Part shown: in pieces, positions 46,414-58,500 of the stretch
Layout of the letters: the number at the start of each line of letters is the position of its first letter
Numbering within the stretch: position 1 is the first letter of the stretch
Origin: Diploscapter coronatus
Lineage: Eukaryota; Nematoda; Chromadorea; Rhabditida; Rhabditidae
DNA: 64,000 nt
Direction of reading: 5' to 3'
NCBI GenBank assembly: GCA_964036155.1
Contig: OZ038423.1
Span: 1,736,001 to 1,800,000, forward strand
Position numbers and translations under genes: made by a program
The notes under the pieces: generated by a model
What the model saw: the letters and a program-made list of their open reading frames with translations, nothing else
What the model was told of the DNA's origin: nothing
The model's database searches: none

Positions 46414-47689
46414 TGAAGTCAAAGTCGAATCGAATCAGTTCTGGATGCGAAGACGCGAATTGTGAAGGACGAAATAACCCGTTTGGTTGATCGATGAATG
46501 CGAACGAAGCAGAGGGCGAGGACGAAGCCTGAAATTCCAACGGGCTGATTGCGAAAATCGAACGATTTCGTGGAGAATTGGGGTGACAAATATGCGACCG
46601 GATGAATTGGAATTGCAACTCGTTGGGGTGGACTGGCTCTCGATTATTGCTGCCTCGGAAATTACGTTCCTCGTGCTAATTCGCTGATTCTCACCTTTCT
46701 TTCTATATCACAAGGCCAACGGCAACTAAAACTCAAAGAATTGCAAATTGCTGCAGCAGAAACGCAGAAACGAAAAATAAGTCAAAGACAAAGTCAGCGA
46801 ATAGACAACCAGAAGAAAGGCAGAGAAGAGGGGAGCTGTAAGAGAGACAGAGTAGAACGGATAGAGAACAGAGAAACAGAGGAAGAAGGACAAGAGGAAG
46901 GAAAAAAAAGTCGAATAGAACAGAAACAGACAGAAAAGGAATAGGCAATCGAGCAGATAGCGAGAATGATACAACATAAAATGTACTAACTGATTACATG
47001 CAGTCGTGATACTTTGATAGGAACAATCAATCATTTGAGGGTACTGTAGCAAATACTGTAACGAAGAGAATAGTCAAGGAAAAATCGCTAATTTTTCAAT
47101 TTCAACGGTTCGCTCGAAGGATGATGGAGTGAACGCTGGCTGGAGGAGATGATGGAAAAATGGCGAGAAGGAATTGGAAGGACGAGAACCACAAAGGAAA
47201 ATTCAGCAGGACGGTAAAAGCCCGCATTTTGTTGCATTTGATGAGGGCTCGAAGAAGCTAGGGAGCAGATGGGCACGGCAGACTATCAGATGCCTGTCGG
47301 GGCATTGGGGACGGACATGGACTATTTTCAGGGGGGAATCTAGTTATTTTTCAGAAACTTTAATACTAAATCTGCACAAAAATTGAAGCATTTTAGGGAT
47401 AACTTGAATTTTTCTCGTCTTCAAAGATCTACAGTAGTCTTCATTTGGACTTCAGCTGCAGCCGCACACTGGGAACTGAAATCTGCATATTTCAGGAAAT
47501 AACTTGTACATTTTTAATTTACTGCAATTTCATCAACGACGACTTCAATGTAGCCGACCATCTCTGAAATCTGAAGGAAAAAACTGAATAACAAAACCTA
47601 CCAAAAATAATTTATTCAACTTTTTACTTCTATACTTCTATATATGTACGATCTTTAGACTTTTCTTTATATGATGGTCTACAAATAAG
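46414..47689. other. Intergenic/5' region, no gene seen
   Basis: The stretch 46.74-46.95 kb is almost pure purine on +. The remainder has no sustained frame with splice sites. It probably holds the promoter and 5' UTR of the minus-strand gene that starts at 46413. Confidence 0.4.
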
Positions 47690-47962
47690 TCAATACACTT
47701 GTGGGTTTCGGCTAAGGGCTAACATAGGCATAGGTTCAGTGGTCTTCATCCATTGTTGTTCTTGTTGTTTTTCTCGAAGAATTGTCCCTCGTCTGCAGTC
47801 TCGAAGACACTTAAAATCATCTTTACTTGATTTTATATAAACAACCATATTTTCATCAGGTAATTGCCATTCTTTCTTCGCAGCTTCGCATTCACCGCTC
47901 CTGTCTCTGTTTTCGTCTACGGCATTAGTTTGTCCCTGTCCTTGTCTCCTGTCTCTGCTTCT
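47690..47962 (-). CDS. Orphan 3'-terminal exon candidate, unknown product
   Basis: Unrecognised. An open frame of 90 codons on the minus strand ends in TGA at 47692-47690 and is bounded upstream by an in-frame TAG that overlaps a possible acceptor (CGTATAG). It reads DENRDRSGECEAAKKEW, then QLPDENMVVYIKSSKDDFKC, LRDCRRGTILREKQQEQQ, WMKTTEPMPMLALSRNPQV. The composition (charged, with W, C and Y spread evenly) looks like real protein and unlike the low-complexity frames nearby. It contains no long ATG-initiated frame, so it would need an upstream exon. It could be a last exon of a gene starting to the right, or a remnant. Confidence 0.35.
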   Translation of the reverse strand, partial: RSRDRRQGQGQTNAVDENRDRSGECEAAKKEWQLPDENMVVYIKSSKDDFKCLRDCRRGTILREKQQEQQWMKTTEPMPMLALSRNPQVY

Positions 47963-48781
47963 CTATACGGAATGATCTAGCTCTCCCTTTTCCCTCCACC
48001 TTTCTCCACTCCACAATTATGGTATTCAGACAAGCGCAGTTGTTGTTTGGCCGTAATATATTAGCATATTTCCCCCTTTCTCCTCACACTTTCCATGTGC
48101 CGCGCTCCATCTCCGTCATTCTGTCAGTGAAACATTTCCATTGTGGCAGGTGCAATTTTCATCCTCAGATGACTGCGCGACTTGTCTAATTTCGCCTCTT
48201 GCTGCCAAAGACTTTCTGAATCCTCGCAATTTTCCTCATATTTTTGTTATGCAATGGAGTCGAGTTGACTGACTGTCTGCCTGCAGTGCAGTCAGCTTCG
48301 ATCCATCCGCCTCCAACTACGCAATTCATCCTTTCATCCCCAACCACTCCGAATTCGTAACCTGTCTGTGCGTCCGTGCTTCTTCCCGATTACCTGTTCC
48401 CTCCCCCAACGTTTTCCTTACTCTGCCCGTTTCTGCCTTCTGCATCCATCCCTCTGCTTTCAGCTGCCCATCATCATCCTCCTCTCCTCCCTGTTTTCTG
48501 TATTTCCTTTTCTCGTCATTACGCATCAGAAGCATTCGAGCTTCCTCCTTGCCTCCCTCTCCGCACGTTCCAACCCATTTGATCTACTTTTCTCCGTAGG
48601 ATTTCACTTGTAAATCGACGCATTCAACGGTATTCAATAGTGCCGTTACAACATTGGCCGAGGCAAGGAAGGAGAGCCCTTGAAGTGGAGCGAGGCAACG
48701 GAAGAGGCAAAGGGAAGAGGAAGTGAGGAGTGAGGTAGCAAGTGGTCGGCTTCTTCCTCCTCTCCCCCCTTCCCACAAGCA
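47963..48781. other. Intergenic, pyrimidine-rich
   Basis: A C/T-rich + strand (48.37-48.60 kb) gives several overlapping spurious frames. Probably the promoter region of the secreted-protein gene starting at 48782. No supportable exon. Confidence 0.4.
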
Positions 48782-50148
48782 ATGTTGTGGATTATTCTCA
48801 CACTCCTATTTGGTCATTCATATTCACAAGAGGTAATTCCCCCACCAAATCAATATTTCATTGCAAAATTCCATTTTCAAGGAGTGTGGTCTTCCCGCTA
48901 ATATTTCCTCTCTGCCAGACTACGCACAGGCCGAATTACACGATATTTGGTAACTTTCCTATGACATTTTATGAATGGAGACTGTAGCCGAAAACTCTAG
49001 GAAGAACTATGTAATTGGAAAGAGCTGCGAGAAGGAGCTGCTCATTCAAAAGGACTTGTTCCAAGTAATCGACTCTTTCGAGCCAAATCTCGCTGACAGA
49101 AGTATGTCCGCTACAATTAACTTGAATTCATTAGAATTATTGGAATTGCCATTCCAGCTACTACCTCTAAACCATCTGCTGCCTCAGCTAACAACACTGA
49201 AGAAACTGAAACTGCTGAAATAATTAAGCAAACCTTGGAAACTGTTAGGTAAAAATTAAATCAAACAAATCTACAACGAAAAAATTATAGTACAACTGAA
49301 ACTCCAACTACAGTAACTCTGTCATCACTTCGGACTACGCGCAGCACAACACTAGAAGAAGCCGAGACGCAGAGCTCTTCAGAAGGCAGCAGCTCCAACA
49401 GTGAAAAACTCGTGACCACTCCATTTCTAACCACAAGATTGTCCGACATCACGACTTCACCTACTCCAGAACGACTGCTTCTGCCTGAGAGTCTCGCCCA
49501 GAATTTCCAAGACTATGAGGAGATTAATGTGAGTCCATTTCAAATCTACCCTATTTTCGAATGATCAGAAATGCAGACAAACGGAGCCATTCCCCTGCTG
49601 CGACCAGACCCTCTGCCTGTCTCCTCACGACGTTCCACCACAACTCAATCATCCATAGCTAATTTGCAACTCTTCCAAGACAAAGTCGGCCCAACTAAGG
49701 ATTCGTTCTTCAACGATGACTATTTGGAAGATGTAGGTTCTTCGAAAGGCCTTTAAAATTCATCAGACTGTTTTCCTTCTAAAGGCAACATTTGACGACG
49801 TCGCGATGCTTCGATTTGACACCATAAACGCTCCTTTCTTGAGGACTGCTTCCAGAGCTATCAAGAGGAAGTTTGCAGATCTTTGGAATGATAACAACAT
49901 TCCCAGTGAAAGTCTCAGGAGTTTGAAGGTAGATCAGCTAATTTCCTAAAACGCACTTGCAAATCTTCAAGATTCAACGCTTGGCAATGTCGCTTTTGAA
50001 TTCCCGACAAATTCGGGAATACAACAAATGGGCCACGAAAAGGAAACGAGTCCTCAAGGCCAGGGAGAAGGAATTGCGACATTTGAGCAGAGAAGCCAAA
50101 CGGGTGCTTAGGAAAATGAGTGGAAGTCGAGGTAATAACTTAGATTGA
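48782..50148 (+). CDS. Secreted nematode protein, DUF148/SXP-RAL-2-like ends, S/T-rich centre
   Basis: Eight exons: 48782-48832, 48882-48949, 49001-49101, about 49159-49249, 49291-49528, 49576 to about 49731, about 49787-49929 and 49972-50148. A signal peptide (MLWIILTLLFGHSYSQ) precedes ECGLPANISSLPDYAQAELH, DIWKNYVIGKSCEKELL and DLFQVIDSFEPNLADR. About 150 residues of Ser/Thr/Glu-rich sequence follow (STTETPTTVTLSSLRTTRST), probably O-glycosylated. The C-terminal helical module reads FDTINAPFLRTASRAIKRKF, ADLWNDNNIPSESLRSLK, IQRLAMSLLNSRQIREYNKW and LRHLSREAKRVLRKM. PPFL-like start, W-x-N, Q-x-x-x-Y-x-x-W and L-S-x-E-A-K match the pattern of DUF148 nematode secreted proteins. The link to that family is by eye. 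Confidence 0.7.
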
Positions 50149-52125
50149 ACTGTACATGAGAAGTAGAGGATTAAGATCATATACCTGGGGACCCAATTCG
50201 AATATCGTCACACGCAAAAAGGGAACTCACCCAGTTTGTGGCCCGATTGAACCGAAGGAGATCGAAGAAATTAGCCCTGGTTCGACGAGTCAAATGAATG
50301 GATGAATCGCAATTGTTGTTACTCGTAGTGAATTGTGAATTTTGAGCAGACCTTGGCAGAATTTAGGCTAGATCTCACACGCGTACTCCTCCATTCAATT
50401 AAAACATTCCACTAAATTCCTGTTGCAATCGATCCCCTTAATTATCGGCTTTATAGAAAAGTTTGTCTTTACAGGCTCTCTCTCTCTCTCTTAACATTTT
50501 TCATTCTATCTGAGATTCTGCCAGATCTAGTTGCGAATTGTGTCTGTACATATTGTTTTTCCTCAAATCTACCTGACAAAAACTGCAAAATTTGTAGTTC
50601 CCTAATAAAACAGCCTTTTCATCATATTGTAATTGATATCAGTATTCATTTTGTCGAGTCTGGCAATAGACAAATCGATCGATGTTGGCCCTTCTTCTCT
50701 TTTTCTGTTTCCCACTGCCCTCCCTTCTGCCTTTGGACACTCTCGGCTTCTCTGCTCTCTCTTTGTCTGTCTCTATCTCTCTCTGCTTCATTTTTTTCGT
50801 TCTTCTCACACATTTCCTTGGTTGTTCGCACCCTGCACTGCAATCTGTGTATTGCATCAAATGCATCAAGCGAAAAGTTCGATCTTTCATAAAACCAATT
50901 GAAAACACTGAACACAGACAGGCAGGCAGGCAGGCAGACAGAAAGAGAGAGAGAGATAGAAAGATAGATAGAGGCAAAGATGCAGAGATACAGAGCACAG
51001 ATTGCTACTAATCTTTCGGGCACAAAATTTTATCTTTCACCAAGATGATGAGGTTTGAAAATAAGTGATAAAATTCTGACTCTCATCCCAATTCGCAACA
51101 GTGTCATAGTAACCGTTCGATATTGATTTGGACAATGACCACCGTCGAACAGGAATGAGAATTTCATGAAGTTTTGACGCACTTTGACGTTTTATGAGCA
51201 ACAAATACTTACCAGTCAATTCCTATAGAAAGTTCTGAAAATCAGACCATTTTAGTACCGAAAAATCGATAGAATTTAAGCAGGCGGCGCTAGAGAAGTA
51301 GTGATTTTGTCTGCTTTTTGAGAGGAGTCTGGAGAGTAGATAGGCTGGTCTCATAGATCAAATGTAAATGGTGAAATGGTAGAATAAATTTCGTACGCAA
51401 CGACCTTTCCTCTGCTTGTCGCCGCACCGCAACGCGTAACAGAACAGTGAGAAAAGGGGAATCGAAAGGAAGGAAAAGGAAGGCAAAGGGAATCGAAATA
51501 GAGAAGGGGCTTGAAGAGAGACGAGAGAGGCAATGCAGAATGCTGCAGCAGAACTGCACAACTGCAGGGCAGCGCTATGTCTCTCCTCTCTCTTTCTCTC
51601 CTTCTCCGCCTTTCTGCAATGCGTGTGCCTTCCTCTTCATTCTCTCACTCTCTGCCCTCTTCTATTTTCTCGTAGCAACCGACAAATTAGAACAAAAACG
51701 CACATCTGCAATTGTGGTTTTGGCATTTCACACAGCCACAGATTAGGTTTTAGATTGCACACTCACATTCAATCGGAGCCTTCCTTCCTTTCTCTACGTT
51801 CGTTCATTCATCGAAATCTTTATTAGTCGAGCGACTAGATAGAAAGCATTGTAAAACGACTATGATAAACTAAATGAAATGAATGAATTAGTAGTGAAGT
51901 GTAAAGCCAACAACGAGACAGACGAGACTGGATGAATGCAGAAAAGCTGTACGTATGACACCTCGTTTACACGATATCCTTATCTTTGACAAGAGAATGA
52001 GGGGAGTTTATCCAAAGAATCCAAGGAAATAACAGTCTTCTGAATTTGAGCAATTCGATCATTTCAACCTGATTTAATAAATGGAGACAATTTTCCGACT
52101 AGAATTCTACAGAGAGATCGGTTCT
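50149..52125. other. Intergenic between convergent genes
   Basis: The 3' flanks of the DUF148-like gene (+) and ser-2 (-) meet here. It contains low-complexity runs: (CT)n near 50.49 kb, a GGCA microsatellite at about 50918-50938 and G/A-rich 51.45-51.53 kb. The overlapping frames in 50.6-51.0 and 51.3-51.8 kb are repeat-driven. No gene seen. Confidence 0.5.
50918..50938. repeat. GGCA microsatellite
   Basis: Five or so GGCA units followed by a GA-rich run, in intergenic sequence. Confidence 0.85.
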
Positions 52126-55100
52126 TCAATTATTATTGCCACTCAATCGTCTTCTCCTCTGATCGAGAACTGCCTTCGGGCAGAGAATCTTCTTGAAGGC
52201 TCGTCGAAATTCCAAATTTAGAATGCCATACAAGAATGGGTTGAGCGACGAATTGATGTAGCCCAGCCATGTGAAGGCTTGGTTCACCTGAATTGCGGAT
52301 GAATTAGGTGAGGTTAATTGATTAACGAATGGGACATTATCGATATCCGACTATTTAAAGGAGAAATTAATAAATTAATGACACGCATTTTTGATCACTC
52401 AATTTAGTGCCTAATTTGCACTCGAATAGGTGACATTTCATTGAATCGTATCGAATACTTTTCACACCAAATTCTATATTCCGCAATGATGCATACACCG
52501 CATTTTCAAAATCGCTTAGCATTTATCCTGTCTCAATCTATCGACTTTTGACTATAACATACCTTGGGATGAAGGCTGCACGAACTGCAAAAGGGAAGGA
52601 TGACATAGGCACAGAAGAAGGGCAGCCAGCAGAAAGTGAACACGAAAATGATCACTGCAATCGTCTTCGCGGCCCGCTTCTCTTTTGCCACACTAATTTT
52701 CTCCCGTTTTCGAAGCACTGCGGTAGGATTCTAAAAATGACTTTGAATTTGGCTAAAATGGCTAGAACTTTCTTCCAGACTTACCGATTGGTCGTCCTTC
52801 TGAGATTTCATCGACCCGCTATGTCCATTATGTGCATATTTCATGTTCTTCGTCGTGGTCTCCTCGTGCGGCGTCTGCGCTCCATTCCCATCTGCTGTCT
52901 GAAAGAAGAAACCATTTGGATACAGTAAACTGCTTTGCAAATCCACAAAGCAAAGGGTTAGCAGATTGGGTGCATTTTGTGACACGAAGCAGTGTAATAA
53001 ATGGGCGAATAGTTGCATGGTTAGTTATCATGACACGAAAAGCCGAAATGGAAGGGAAAATGCAAAATGATGACGCTGCACACGAAAGAATGTGGTACGA
53101 ACTGTTTTAGTAAATGGGGAGGGAGAAGGAAGAATGGTCGTCGTGGCTGTAGTCATTGAATCTGCCACTACCAGGGGAGTCCGCTCTCCAATCTGCATTC
53201 ATTCATCAATTCATTCAGTACAGAGGGCAATAGGGGGGAGTCAATTAGATGATAAGTCGGCCCGAAAGTTCTTGTCGTACTCCATAACATATTCTCAATA
53301 ATTTTCACAAGTATCCATAAAGCTTCATCCAAATGATATGATAATCATTTCTGACCAATATGATGCCCGGTTCCGAGCAAATCGTATCATCATCCTTTCA
53401 ATAAAACGAATTACAAAAGTTCAGACATTTTAGTAATCTAGGTTGTGACGAGAACCTTCTGACCAGATCAATTAGAGAATGAGTGGATGAGAGGGGTAGG
53501 TCGAGTTATGACATTTATCATCTCAGACAGGTGGTGAATTGAACTTAGAATTCCTTCTACTCATTTGAATGCTTGTGAAAGAAGATGAACTCACCCTGCT
53601 GCTTGTCCTGCAGCTCTCCACGGAGCCTCTCTTCAGCGACATTCTGCTCTCAGGCCCAGGTGTGGTCGGCGGCTCCTCTCCCTCTGCGTTCTGGATTCGC
53701 ATCAGGGCTGATCGGCCTACAAAGGAAAGTCAGTCGTTTTAGCGTGAATTGTGCCGAGAATTACTCTCTATTAGTCTATTAGTTACGAGATGACTATTTG
53801 CAAAGAGGGGAGGGAGGGGTGTCCACGAGCCTTACTATGTGTGTTTCTGTGTCTTTGTACTTTGTCTCCTTGCCCTCTGTGAGTGCAAACGTTCATCGCG
53901 TAGATAATGAAGAGTACCTCGATTTGTCCGTATCCTCTGCCTGGCACTCAAGAATATCTTCACGTAGACGATGATCATAACCAGCAGAGGGAGGAAGAAT
54001 GAACCAGAGGCAGAAAAGACGACGAAAGCCTTTTCGGAGGATAATTCACAGTGGTCCTTGAGCTTCTGTGTATTCCAGTCATTCCACCCAATCAGAGGGG
54101 GGACTGATATCAAAATTGATAGAAGCCATACCTAGAATAAGTGAGTTGGATGGTTATCTAAGAAAATGCGGAACTTACAATCAAAATGACCATACAAACA
54201 AACTTGGGAGTTCTCTTCTGTGCATAATTTATGGGGTCATGAATTGCACAGTATCTGTCTATGGCAATCGCACACAGGTTCAGAATTGAAGATGTGCATA
54301 ATCTGGAAGATTTTCGGTTGAAATTTTGCAAATAACTTGAGAGAGATTACAAAATGTCGGCCGTCGTGAAGAATTGACAGACCACAATTCCTAGCAGCCA
54401 CCGGCCATCTAAATTTCTGCCTTATTTGCCTCGATTTGTTTCTGACAATGAGACAGATGAAACTAATCAGTTCAAAGATTTCCACTACAAATTGGGTTAG
54501 TTGCGTGACGCAATTTGATCGGATTTCCTCGTGCCTTTTCGCAAATCTTTGTGTTATTTTATTTGTGTCAGGCAATGGAGTATTCTCGTTGAAACGATCA
54601 AAACAAGCTGAGAGTCGAATGCGCAGAGGCGAGAATAGAAAACGTTACTTTGCGCACATTGACTGCCTTCACACAGCGCAGCTAATTGCGCCCATTTTCG
54701 TAAGGACCAAAGCCACAGCAAAAAAGGAGTGAGAAAAGCAGAGGCAGAGCAGATGAGAAGAGGGCGAAAAGCAGCGATTACTCGGAAAACAGCCACATCA
54801 CTGACTCTATGAAAAGTACGCGGAAAAACAGGAAGAAACGGAGAACGTTGGTGGATATCAAAACAGGCAGATTTTCAGCCTGAATGAGATATTTTAGGGG
54901 AGGAAGTACGCAAGATACAATTGTTCGATAGAAAAGTGATACATAGGTGGTATGCAAGAAGATTTTCACGAAATATCTTGGCTTAAAGAGGCGCACACAC
55001 ACACACACACACGAGATTTGGGCTTAAACCCTGCTTAGGTCTAATGGTTTGTGTCAAAACAAGCAGAGGACTGACCTGCAAGGAATTTGACAACGTGCAG

Positions 55101-55569
55101 AGGCATCACGAAGATCGCCACACACAAATCTGAGGCTGCAAGGGAAACCAGGAAATAGTTCTGCACTTTCTTGAGGGGGCGGTACGAGAAGACAGCCACG
55201 ACAACAAGGGTGTTGCCTCCAATAGTCATCATTATTATCACCTGAAAGAATATGAGTTAAAAATTCGAAAAGAAAAGGGGAAGGCCACCATTTGTAAAGT
55301 TCGTAAGTTATAGCTTGTGGAGGAAGTGAGAAATAGCATGTGATTAGAGATATTTATCTCACACGACTATACAAACTTTACAAATTGGCGTGAAAACTCA
55401 CCAAATATGTGATTGTGCCAAGAACGAGTTCGATAGTGGGAATAATCGATTCGGAATGTCTGATGGAAGGAATGGGAGAAGTGGCCACTGTAACGGGCAG
55501 CAGGGGGGTCGAGCCTGAGGCATTCAGCACAGAATCTCGTACTGAGTCGATCGCTCGAAGGACCATGTC
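52126..55569 (-). CDS. ser-2: Tyramine receptor SER-2 (first exon not in the model)
   Basis: Biogenic-amine GPCR; C. elegans SER-2 is a Gi/o-coupled tyramine receptor in neurons and muscle. Exons: 55569-55402, 55241-55076, 54408-54351, 54302-54179, 54131-53918, 53716-53595, 52898-52785, 52730-52563 and 52287-52126. Seen: [19 protein letters not shown]1 [22 protein letters not shown]2 [23 protein letters not shown]1 W and C3.25 ([11 protein letters not shown]), D3.32 in [21 protein letters not shown] box [27 protein letters not shown], and TM5 with S-A-S-G-S. ICL3 has [17 protein letters not shown] and [18 protein letters not shown]6 has [11 protein letters not shown]7 has [19 protein letters not shown]. 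All phases join. The first exon shown opens after TATTCAG in mid-protein, so a short initiating exon must lie to the right. Confidence 0.95.
53762..53916. repeat. Palindromic element, family J copy 2, abutting a splice donor
   Basis: Left TACTCTCTATTAGTCTATTA and TTACGAGATGACTATTTGCA pair with right TGCAAACGTTCATCGCGTAG and ATAATGAAGAGTA. On the minus strand the ser-2 exon ends at 53918 and the intron begins GTACTCTTCATTATC, so the donor T (53916) is the first base of the element. The remaining 45 nt of intron only carry the acceptor. Confidence 0.88.
54992..55013. repeat. CA microsatellite
   Basis: About ten CA units in the ser-2 intron between 55076 and 54408. Confidence 0.85.
55293..55386. 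repeat. Palindromic element, family Q
   Basis: CATTTGTAAAGTTCGTAAG at the left and CAAACTTTACAAATTGG at the right. It fills most of the 160-nt ser-2 intron between 55402 and 55241. Confidence 0.75.
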
Positions 55570-58500
55570 CTGAATATAAACCAATCAAAATACAAACTTC
55601 TATTTGGAAATAGATGATAGACAATCTTCAGAATCAACCCATTCATCCACCACCAATTCAGACATTCAAAGGGAAGATTCCATCTAACTTCTTCAATTCG
55701 CTTCTTCCTTCTTTTGAATAAATAAATAAATGAATGGAGAACCAAGTCAAAGACAGGCCGAGCAAAGCAACCAAATGAAAGAGATCGAAAATTATTGAAG
55801 GCAATTTGCGCACGACTCGTCAATGAATTGTGCGAGAAAAAGGCCTGGAGGGGAATGATGAATCCACATTTTTGAATACAAAAATGGCAATACCAACTAT
55901 TTGCCTGAATTCTACGAATCCGAAACTAAGACCTCACCCCATTGAACTATAATTACCTGTGACGAAAACAAACAGGCAGCAAGAAGATGCTCAAGTCAGA
56001 ACGAGCTGCTCATTATGCGAAGTGCTAAGTGAGAGGATGTCAATTGGAAGAAGGATTCAGACTTGGAGACTTGGATACTCGCTTCTTTTAACTCAAACAC
56101 CCAACGGGGGGAGTCTATTAGATGAAAGATCCCTGCATCTTTGCATCTAAAAGAGGGTCATTCTTTCATTCATAATCTATCACCAAACAGCCCTCCCTTC
56201 TCGAATCACATTGGCATTCAAGACTCGAAATAGAGCAGATCACTTATTGCAACATTAAGCAGAAATGCAGCGGTGGTAAAAGCAAGCATGTCTTCCCCTT
56301 TCTGCCTCTGCTTCTGCTTCCCTCTCGCCATCAGATTCAAACTTCAGCAATTTTCGAACTTGGAAGATTGCAATTTCAACTCGAAAATCAGCAGAAAATT
56401 CCTTCTTCCAGCGATTTTGACTGCACGCGATGAGTTGCTTTCCAGACCGAATTAGCTACTTCTCTTTAATTTTGAGGAGAACTAGACAGATCCATAAACA
56501 TTTCATGAGCGCGCCGTCTTTGGACATCTCTTCTTGGCATTGAATTCAACTCCAAATTCAGCCATAAGTTCTGCAGTTCCGTTTACCCCCTTTCTGTCTT
56601 TTCTCTTCAGGCTTGCATAGATGAGGATTGGAATTTGGAGGTTGGCTTTCCAGCAACTTGCTCCACAAATATTAAATAGGTTTTCATTAGAACTGCTGCA
56701 ATATATTCATTTACTCATCCGTCAAAGTAATACATAACAGCAACAGGGGCGGCATTTTAATAGGCCTAACTAGGAATAGAGGCCCATGCCCATAGTGCCC
56801 TACATAGTCTATGCAATGAGATGAATGTATGCAGGAATGCAAGGAGTAGATGCATTTTGTGTTTCTTCTTTCGGCCCAATCTACCCATTTTTTGGCTCTC
56901 ACGCGAACATTAGACATTGTGTGCATTGCGCTGCTCGAAAAAAGGCGGCGACGAACTTCAAGAATGAAGGCAAATCTCAACGAGCTCTTTCGAACGAAAA
57001 CAATAATCAGAGCTCTTTGGTGGATGAAATGAATTGAATCAATCTGGGAGAGGGATATTCGCACTCGAGAAACAAAAATTCTCAATAATGGTGAGAAAAC
57101 CGCGACAAGACCTAAATAGCTAACACAAATTTAAAATAAAATGCTGAAAGGGAAGTGAAGAGACGACAATGGACTTCTCGCTAATGGAACTCACAGCGAA
57201 TCTCTGCCTTCCTCTGTCTTTTTTATCTTTGTTTCTCTAATTTTCATTCTTTGCTCTCCCTCTCTTCCTTCTCTCTTTGTGCAGGTAACTTCATATTTTG
57301 TTTTGAATGTAACATTTTTAAAAATGCCTGCAACTTGAATCCCCCTTCCTTCTGCTGCACTAGTTTTTCAACATTTCGGTGTAATGAGTCCAGAGAAATG
57401 AGTGGCTCAGCTGGTACAACTTTACGATCGAATTCAATTGAATTGTACCACACAATTTGAAGACTAAACACTCTCTCAAACTTTCTTACTGCAGATTTTA
57501 TTCCGAAAAATGCCAATCTGGAATTTACAAAGCAAACAAAATGGTGGAATAGTGTTGGAAAGGTAGCTAAAAAACATTCTTCTTACTCTGACCTATAGTA
57601 TTTCGTGCGTCTAGTATTTTCCAAACTTTTTCCCACAAAGAATTACCTTCGAAAAGAATCCCGCCATTTTCTCTGTAGGGTTTGATGCGTTTAGTGATTC
57701 AATTCAGTCAATAGTGAAGATTCGTGAATAAGTCATTCGAAGCAGAGAATTTTGCATCAAATCGGAATTCCGAAATTTTTCAGCCAGAACTGCTCTGCCA
57801 ATGTGCTGCATGTCATCACACACCTCGGTCGGTCAAAAGATGGGAACTTCACTGGGAACAAATAAAGGAAGCTACTGCGTGCGGTAAGGCAGAAGGCAAG
57901 GATGAAGCTGAGCAGAGGCGGTACAAAGTGAATTAGACACGGTTGATATGCTTTTGGAGAGACTCTGACTGAGTTGCCTGCCCAAAATGGGAGGAGAGGA
58001 GAATGAAATCGAACAAATACGCGCCAATGAATGAATGGATAAAAAGGAGGAGCAGCCTTCCTTGCAGCCAAATCTGTATCAGTAATGTCAGTGCCAGTGT
58101 CAATCAACCCACACGTTCTCTTGTTCGGCTTATTTTTCTGCAGGTTTCATCATTTCCAACCAGAAAACAATTTTGGAATCGCTTCTCAAAAATGTGATTA
58201 GATTTGCTTTGTGCATTAGATTTGTCTTGTGCTCCCACCTTGTGTCTTCTTCCCTTTTTTCATCAGCTCAGATTGACAAATTCACAGATTGCGCCCCAAT
58301 CCCCTCTGCACAATCCAGTGCATCCACTGCATGGCTGCCTCACTGCAAGCAACCAGTTGCAAATTCGCCTTCCTCCCTCCTTCTCTATGAAATCCGTCGC
58401 TTTTGGGCTGTGAGCCTTATGAGTCGAGCCGAGCATTCAAAGTGATCCCCTTCCCTGCTTTTATGTTTCAACCAAAAAGTTGGTCCATTTTGGCTGTGAA

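Noticed and set aside
50639..51023. Overlapping frames in both directions
   Set aside because: Driven by a GGCA microsatellite and CT/GA runs.
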